Of a DNA stretch of 18,554 nt, positions 7,901 to 16,900 are shown one piece after another. Where the stretch lies: assembly GCA_964607315.1 (NCBI GenBank), contig CAZSKA010000047.1, positions 1-18,554 on the forward strand, in the 5' to 3' direction. This stretch comes from JAHDFB01 sp964607315. GTDB taxonomy: Bacteria > Bacteroidota > Bacteroidia > Chitinophagales > Saprospiraceae. Position 1 is the first letter of the stretch. Every line of letters begins with the position of its first letter. The notes below the pieces were generated by a model that was not told the DNA's origin, made no database searches, and saw nothing but the letters and a program-made list of their open reading frames with translations. Position numbers and translations under genes: made by a program.

Positions 7901-10900
7901 ATGATTCACTATTTGTAACCGACTTATCAATAGCATCAATGACAGCATTAGGCTGTTCTGATTTTGCAGGATTTCAATATGAAGATGGTGATTCTTTATG
8001 TATAACTGCTATATTTTCTCCTAAAGACCCTTTCATAGGTCTGGACCGTCAAATTGTATTTTCGCCAGAATTCTATTTAACTGATGATCCTTATGATACA
8101 GGAACAAGATTCCAATGTAATCCTGCTATAGAGACATTAAATCAAATTGGTTTTGATGAGGTTAGAGCAGAAAATATAGGCGGACAAGATTTTGGTGGAT
8201 GTGATATTTCGCCTTTTAATAGTATCTATATTTTAAGTTATGGAAGTAGAAATTTTGATGAATTTTGTAATGAAATAAGATCGCCAGGAATTCCTCAGAC
8301 ATACACTTTTGTAAAACCCCCTGAGATTGCTTTCAATTTAGACGAATTTGGTTTTCAATTGACAGAATTAGTAGGAACAAATGAAGTTTTAGTAAATGAT
8401 ATAAATGGCGGAATACCTGCTACATTTTTTCAAATTAGTGGAGACACATTGACATTTTTTGTAGAAGATTATTTAGCAACACTTAATATTGATAGAATAA
8501 GTGAAAAAGGAATTGATGATGGGTTTAGAGCAGACTTTTACCCCGCAATACAAGGAAATTGCCTTTCTGTAATAGATTCTTATGACGCTACAGCTTCATT
8601 TGTTGCTAATGTTGATGATAATGTTTTTTGCCAAGACACAATTCAAGAAGCTCCAAGAACTGAATCCTTTGATTATACAGGTGGCCCAATACTTGTTGTT
8701 TCAACAGCATCTCCTGAAGTAGTCATAGATGAACCGTTTAATTGTGTGGAAATTGATTTGACTAATATAACTAATATAAACGCTCCCTTCTCTTGGCTTA
8801 ACATTAATTCTCTAACGGGAGGTCTAGTACCAATATCATTGACAGAGATTACAGGTGGAATGAATGCAGTTGTACCACAAAATCAATTTGAACTATACCT
8901 TCTTGGAACTACAAACAGTTCTTCTGAAAGAAGATTTGAATTGTGTGTAAACGTTACTGATTGTGATCCTCAAATTTTGGAGTTTTCCGCAGGCTGGGAT
9001 TGTCTTGATTATCCAGCTACTGTTTTTGAGGCTACTTGTAATGATCCATCAACGATTTCATTTATACAAAGTGAAAGTGCTTTTACTGGTCAGATTGTAG
9101 AACCAACTGGAGAAGTTGAATTCGAATTATGTGATACCACAGAATTTGTATATAGATTTTCAAGTACTGCTCTTGGAAATATCAGTGATATAAATTTTCA
9201 ATATTTACTACCTAGAGGTATGAATTATATCCCAGGATCTTTTGAAATTGCATATACAGTTCCAGGTCCAAGTTCTGCTCCTGGCGATACCATGTTTAAT
9301 TTTGTTGTTGATCCAGTTAATGCAGTTGGTAATAGATACGATATTGAAATAACTTCTCTAGATCCTGTTTTGGACTCTATAGGTCTAATTGGATCCCCTG
9401 GATTATTTACAAACTCAAACATAATTCTTGTTAGATGGCAGGCCGTCACTGATTGTAATTTTAGATCTGGTGCAAGAACTGTATTTAGAACCAACGCCGT
9501 TAATGCATGTGGTGACCGTTTACGAAGACTGGTAAATAGAAGTCCTCGACTAAATATTAGAGATGTAATTCCAGCCTACGAAATTGACCTTGCAGGTACA
9601 GATTTAACATTGAATCCTTGTAACATGGATATGGCTACCTTGAATATTGATATGACAATAGATGCAGATCCTGGAATCTTAACTATGGATGGAGATACAA
9701 TAAAAGTGACACTTCCTTCAGGTCTAGATTATAACCTTATGTCATATGTAGCTAATAATGCCAACACATCTTCTAATCAGCCAATAATAATAGATAACAA
9801 CGGTGAAACTTGTCTTTTTGTGCCTATATTAAATGGACTTGAAAATGGAGATGATATTAATTTTGACATTGATATAACTGCAAATGATGTAGGTCAAGAA
9901 TGTGGAATTGATGAAATTCTTGTTCAGACTACCAGCACACAAAATGTTTTTTGTGATCCTATTGATATGGATTGTGCTTTGAGTGTTCTTAGTGGAGAAC
10001 AAATCATTAATGTAACAATAGAAAAACCAGACTTAACTTTTGTAACTACAGATTTATCTATTGTTACAATGCCACCAAATTCTGCTACCCTTGATTATAG
10101 TATTAAGATAATGAACAATAGTGGAATTCCGCTATCATCAACATCAGATCTTAATATAGAATTTTACCAAGATGTTGATAACAATGGATTGTTAGATACT
10201 TTAATTGACAGTCAAATCATAATTGCTACTGAAAACGTTAACATTGCTGGCTTTGACATGGCGCTTGTAGAAGGATCAATCCCTGTGGAACCAAGTGCAC
10301 TTTGTAATGTTCTTGCTGTACTAAATCCAGGGACTACTTGTGTTTGTAACTTAGACGTATCAAATCAAACTGATGTTGAGATTATTAATAATTTCGACAG
10401 AATCTATGAAGTATGTTCTGGAGATGTTATTTCAGTAGGACCTAATCCAGTTGCAGGATATGGCTATGAATGGTTAAGTTTCGCAGGAAGTCCACTCGCA
10501 GCTTTAAGTGATACAGACACCACAATGGTTGATTTTAGTATTACAAATACTTCTGGAGCTGACTTAGTATTAGAGTATCCGTTAAGAACTTCTTTCGGGA
10601 GTTGTTTTTCCTTTGATACCATTATGGTTACTGTTTTTCCTGCTGTTGATAATTTTGCAAATCTTACTGCATGTGAAGGAGAATCTGCAATTTTGCCAGG
10701 ACCTATTGATGGATCAAATTTCAATTGGAGTCCAGGAAATTTATTAATGGATTCCACTATTTCCATGGCAATTCTGGACCCTGTACCAATGGGATTTACT
10801 GAATTTAGCGTAATCTATACAGATGAAAATGGTTGTGAAGCTTTTAAAACTGTAAACGTAACCGGTATAGGATGTACTGCAGGTACAGCTTTGGGAGACA

Positions 10901-13900
10901 CCGTATGGTTTGACTTCAACGAAGATGGACTTCAAGACATTACAGAACCTCCTATTCCTGGAGTTATTGTGTTTTTATACGACGCGAACAATACTGCACC
11001 AGGGAATAATATTGCAACAACTACAACCGATGCTAATGGGTTTTATATTTTCGATAATTTAGCTGCAGGTAATTATGTAGTTCAGTTTATCCTACCGAAT
11101 GGATTCACCTATACTAGCCAAGATAACCCTGCAAGTAATGAAGACGACAGTGATGCTGACGGAAATGGTTTTACACAATCATATTTCCTTCCTAATGGAG
11201 TGTTTAATCCAACCTTAGATGCTGGATATATTCCTGACTGTTTACTCGAAGTAGATATTGCAGATATTTCTCCTTGTTTATTTGATGGCGAGAATTACAG
11301 AGATGTAACTATTGATATCAATTGGTCTGGAGCAGTTCATACATATGATTTCCTAAATGGTACTGATACCATTTCTTTAGATGTCTTAGGTCAAAGTTTC
11401 ACTTTTGTTATTGACACAGTTTCTGGTGATACTTCTATTACAGTGAGAATGGATGAAAGTATGACTACGGATATCTTAGCTGAAGTAGCTTTGGCAATTG
11501 ATGATGACTGTATTGCTTCAGATCTAGAAGAAGGAATACTTTCATGTGATTATGACCTTGCATTAATCAAAGAACTTGACCCTAGTTCTGTTATTCAATA
11601 TGGTCAGTTAATTACTTTTAACATCACACTTCAAAATCAGAATGCACAGGATGTAACCGATGTTGAAATCATCGACTTGCTACCTCCTGGTTTTACTTTT
11701 GTCAATGACCCTATGGTTAATCCAGGATGGACTGATCTTGGAGGTGGAAATCTTCAATTTATTCAAGAAAATCTAGCTGGAAATCAAACTGTAAACATTC
11801 CATTAGTTGTAGTCCTTGAAATGTCTACAGCAGATGATGCTTATCTGAATCTAGCAGAAATAAATTCATTTGCTGACACCTTAGGAAATGATATATCTAA
11901 TCAAGATATTGATAGTACTCCTGACAGTGATCCGACTAACGATGCAGGTGGTGTTCCTAATACAGGAAGTGATAACAGCTTGAATGGAGATGGCTCGGGC
12001 ACTACGAATACCACCAATCCAAACACTGACGAAGATGATCAAGATCCTGAACTAGTTGAAATAGTAGATGTAGCTTTAATAAAAGAGATTTTAACACCTG
12101 GCCCGTACGATTTTGGTGATACTGTTACTTTCCAAATCACGGTTGAAAATCAAGGAAATGTCGATGTTCAAAATGTAAAAGTCAACGACTTTATTCCTCT
12201 GGGATTTGCATGGGATACCAGCAATGAACCTAATTGGATGTTAATGGGATCAACAGCTATGGACACTATTCCAGGACCTCTTTCGAACGGAGATATTGCT
12301 ACAACAACAGTAACTTTAATTATAGACCCTTCTATAAGCGATGCGGATAGAGCAAATCCTTCAAGTTATGTCAATATTTCAGAGATAGGATATTTTGAAG
12401 ATACTGATGGAAATGATATTACTAATGAAGACATTGATAGTCAAGCTGACAATGATCCATTCAATGATGCAGGTGGAAATCCAGGTACGGATTCTGACAA
12501 TGTACTTAATGGTGATGGTACTGGTGGACCTTTAGACACTGATCCAACTACAGATGAAGATGACTCTGATCCAGCGTTTATTACAATTCCTCAAATTGAC
12601 CTAGAGAAATCTACTATTAGTATTGTACCTGCTCAAAGTGGCGTTGATGAAAATTTCGATGTAACTTTTGAGTTTGTTATTACTAATCCTGGAAACATCA
12701 AGTTAACTTGTATTAGTTTACAAGATGATTTAACTGAACAACTGGGAGCTTCTTTCGTAAATATTGTTTCACCTCCAGTAATTGTTCCACTATCAGATGC
12801 TTCAGAGATTCCAACACCGGTGGCTGGATACAATGGTGCAGTAATCGATAGTATTTTCAACGGAACAAACGGATGTCTTTATCCAGGCGAAACAATAACA
12901 GTCCAGGTGGTTGCCGAGATCAATTCCGTTTTGGGCCCCGACCCAATAATAAATGAAGGATTGGTTTCCGCAAAAGATACACTAGGAAATGGAGTGATGG
13001 ATGCAGATACTTCTTTAGTTGATGTTCCTGATTGTTTCCTTTCAATAGTTTGTCCTAAAGATTTAGTTGATCTAGAATGTATAGCTGATATTCCAGCAAC
13101 AGGTACTACCTTAGCATGGTTTAACGCATTAGACGGACAATCAGTTGTAGAGAATTCATGTGGCGTACCTACTTTCAGTGTGGTTGATACTGACAATGGA
13201 GGTACTGGTTGTACAGCTTCGCCATTTGTTCTTACAAGAAAGATTTTCGTAATGGATCCAGGTGATGGAACTACCGTTCCGCAATTAGATAGCTGTGAGA
13301 TTACATATACCATAATTGATGAGACTAAGCCAATCTTGATGACTGCCCCTATCGATTTAATCGTAGAATGCGGTTCAAATAATACAGCTGAAATTTTAGC
13401 TTGGGAGATGAATAATGGTGGTGGAATGGCAATTGATGATTGTGGAACAGTAAGCACAACATTTACAGCTGGAATAGAAGAAAATCTATGTGGTGCTACT
13501 ACTAGTATAACTTATACTTTCACTGCTACAGATGCATGCGGAAATTCTATAGTAAGTAGTGCTAATCTAATTACAATTGATACTAATCCACCTACCCTTA
13601 CTGTTCCTGCAGCTGCAAGTGTAGATTGTAGTGCATCTCCTGATCCAGAAGCATGGGCTATGACAGCAACGGCAATTGATAATTGCTCAGTTTCTCCTAT
13701 TATTAATTTTGCCCTTATCAATACAGAAGAAATATGTGTTGGAACTATAAGAACAATTGTTCATACTTATAATTTCACTGCAGTAGATGAATGTGGTAAT
13801 CAATCTACCGCACAGCAAAGTACCTATACAATTACTGATAACACGCCACCTACAATCAGTGTGCCGGCAGACTTAAATGTTAGTTGTGGTCAAGATCTCT

Positions 13901-16900
13901 CTCTTTTAGTTGCAAATTGGATTAATTCAGCAACTGGAACAGATAACTGTTTACCAAATAATTTAAACATTGACACTGATTTTGATGCAAGTATGTTATC
14001 AGATTTATGTGGTTCGACTATTGATGTAACATTTACAGTTACTGACGCTTGCGGAAGTACTGCTTCTGATATAGCATCAATAATTATAGCGGACGACAAC
14101 CAAGGTCCAACAATGACATGTACTGAAAATCTAAGTGTTGAAATTAATAGTACTTCATGTGAGGCTTTTGTGAATCTACCATTACCTTTTGCAACGGATT
14201 GCAATGGAGTAGATTCTGTTCTTCAAGTGAATCCACTCCCTGGAGTACCACTTGCAATAGGCTCTAATACTATTACTTTCCAGGCATGGGATGCATGTGG
14301 AAATACTAGTACATGTGAAACTATAGTAGACGTAATTGACACTGCTACACCAGTTGTGAATTGTCCACCAAGTATTAATGTTTGCGCAGATGCTGGCACA
14401 TGTACATGGATAAGTGACGATACGGTGTTACCTATTTTCGATGATTGTGGAACAGTTACAACTACATATTTAGTTACTGATGAAAATGGAACAACCGATT
14501 CTCCAGCAATTATAGTTGGTTACACATTCTCTGCAGGTTCAAGTACCGTTCAAATAACAGTTACGGATGATGCAGATCCAACAAATAGCTCCACTTGTTC
14601 ATTTACTGTAACTGTAAATGATTGCGAAGCTCCAACTATAGATACATGTCCAGCAGATGTAACTGTAGAATGTGGTACAGAAGATATTGATACTTGGCTA
14701 GCAAGCATAGTAGTTTCTGATTTTTGTGACACGGACTTAGATATTATAACTTCATTAGTAACTTCTAGTGAAATTTGCATTGGTTCAAGTGCATCAACTT
14801 ATGTATTTACAGTAATAGATGATGCTGGAAATATTAGTACTTGTCAAGCTACATATACTATAGAAGATACTATGGGTCCAAGCATCGATATTAGTGCCTC
14901 TAACTTAGTTGTAGATTGTAATGATACTTTAGCTGTTGCTGTTTCTTCATGGTTGGCCCAAAATGGGGGCGCTGAAGCTACAGATTGCCTATCCAGTGTC
15001 ATTTGGTCGAATGATTGGAATGGTAGCATTCCAGCGGGTTGTGCTGGTGATATGGGTTTAATCGTTACATTTACAGCTACTGATAATTGTGGTAATGAAA
15101 GTACTACTTCAGCCAGTATAATTGTAAATGATAATACTTTACCAATATTAAATATTCCTTCTGATATTTCATTAGATTGCGGTAATATAAATAATGATGC
15201 TATTGTAGGAAATTGGTTGAATTCGGCAATTGCTACTGATGAGTGCAGTTCCGTAAATGTTACTAATGATTATACTGCATTGCCAACATCTTGTGACGGT
15301 GAATTAACTGTAATATTTACTGCTACTGATAATTGCGGTAATTCCTCAACTAATTCAAGTACAATTTCTATTATCGATGTTGAAAACCCACACATTTTCT
15401 CTGCACCTCAAGATCTTATAGTGGAGTGTGGTGCACCAACAACTGCGGCAGAAATATTAGCATGGGAAACAAATTTTGGAGGTGCATTATCATCTGACAA
15501 TTGCGATGCCTCCCTTGATATCACATTTATTGCTTCAGGTCCTATTGCACAATGTGGTGGAACAAGTACTACACAATACACTTATACAGTAACAGATGAT
15601 TGTGGTAATTCAGCAACTGAAATTGCATCTGTTACTTTAATAGACAATACACCTCCTATTGCAATGTGTGTTCCTGATTTTGATTTAGTTTTAGATGAAA
15701 ACTCAGAAGCTTCCATTACAGCGGCAGATATTGATAATGGTTCAACTGACCTTTGTACTCCAATGGCAGACTTACTATTAGAAATTTCTCCGTCAACATT
15801 CGATGATTCAGATGTAGGAATGAATACTGTGACGTTGACAGTGACAGATGCATGTGGCAATTCTTCAACGTGTACTACTGTTGTAAACATAATTGGCGAG
15901 CCTGCAATTGGACTTGCAAAAAGATTAGTAAATGTTCAAGCAAATCCAGATGGAACTGTAGATGTTTCATATGAATTTATTGTAGAAAACTTTGGTAATG
16001 TAGACCTTGATTCTATTCAGATAACAGATGATCTTGGAACTGTATTCGATCCATGTCAAGTAGAAGTAACAGGAATTACAAGTAGTGCTTTATCAGTAAA
16101 TCCTTTGTTTAATGGAATTACAGATCAAGATTTATTATTGGGTAATGATGATCTTGCAGTTGGAATGCAAGCATCAATCTTATTAGATATTTCATTATCA
16201 ATGTGTGATGGAAATGAAGGTCCATTTATGAATTTAGCTACAGTAACTGCAGTAGATGATAATGGAGGAATGTTTTCTGATGATTCAGTTGATGGAAGTG
16301 ATCCAGATCCAAACGGAGATGGCAATCCTGATGAAACATCAACAACTGATGTGTCTTTTGATTTCAACTCATTTATCGGTTTAGCTAAAAACCTTGAGTT
16401 TATACAATTACCAGGTGATGGAAGTGCTATTGTTTCTATTCGTTTCGTAATTGAAAACTTTGGAAATACAGACCTTGATTCTATTGTATTAATTGATGAT
16501 GTTGTTAGTCAATTCAATCCATGTGATGTCGAAATTGAATCCTTCAATACAAGTGGTGGATTTACTTTCAACACCAATTACGATGGTGGTCTTACTGATG
16601 ATAACATCTTAACTGGAAATTCAAATAGTTTAGATGTTGGAGAAAGCGGTTTTGTTTTAGTAAACTTCCGTTTCTCAAATTGTGGCATGGCAACATCTTT
16701 CTGTAACCAAGCTTTTATAACATCAATAGACCCTACAGGTGCCATTGCATTCGATGACTTTTCTGAAAGCGGGCTTGATCCAGATCCTGATGGAAATGGT
16801 GACCCTACAGATAACAATAATTGTACAATGATAAGCTTTGGGTTCAACCCAGCTATTGGTATTGCAAAAAGAATAAGTGAAGGTCCTACATCAACAGGTG

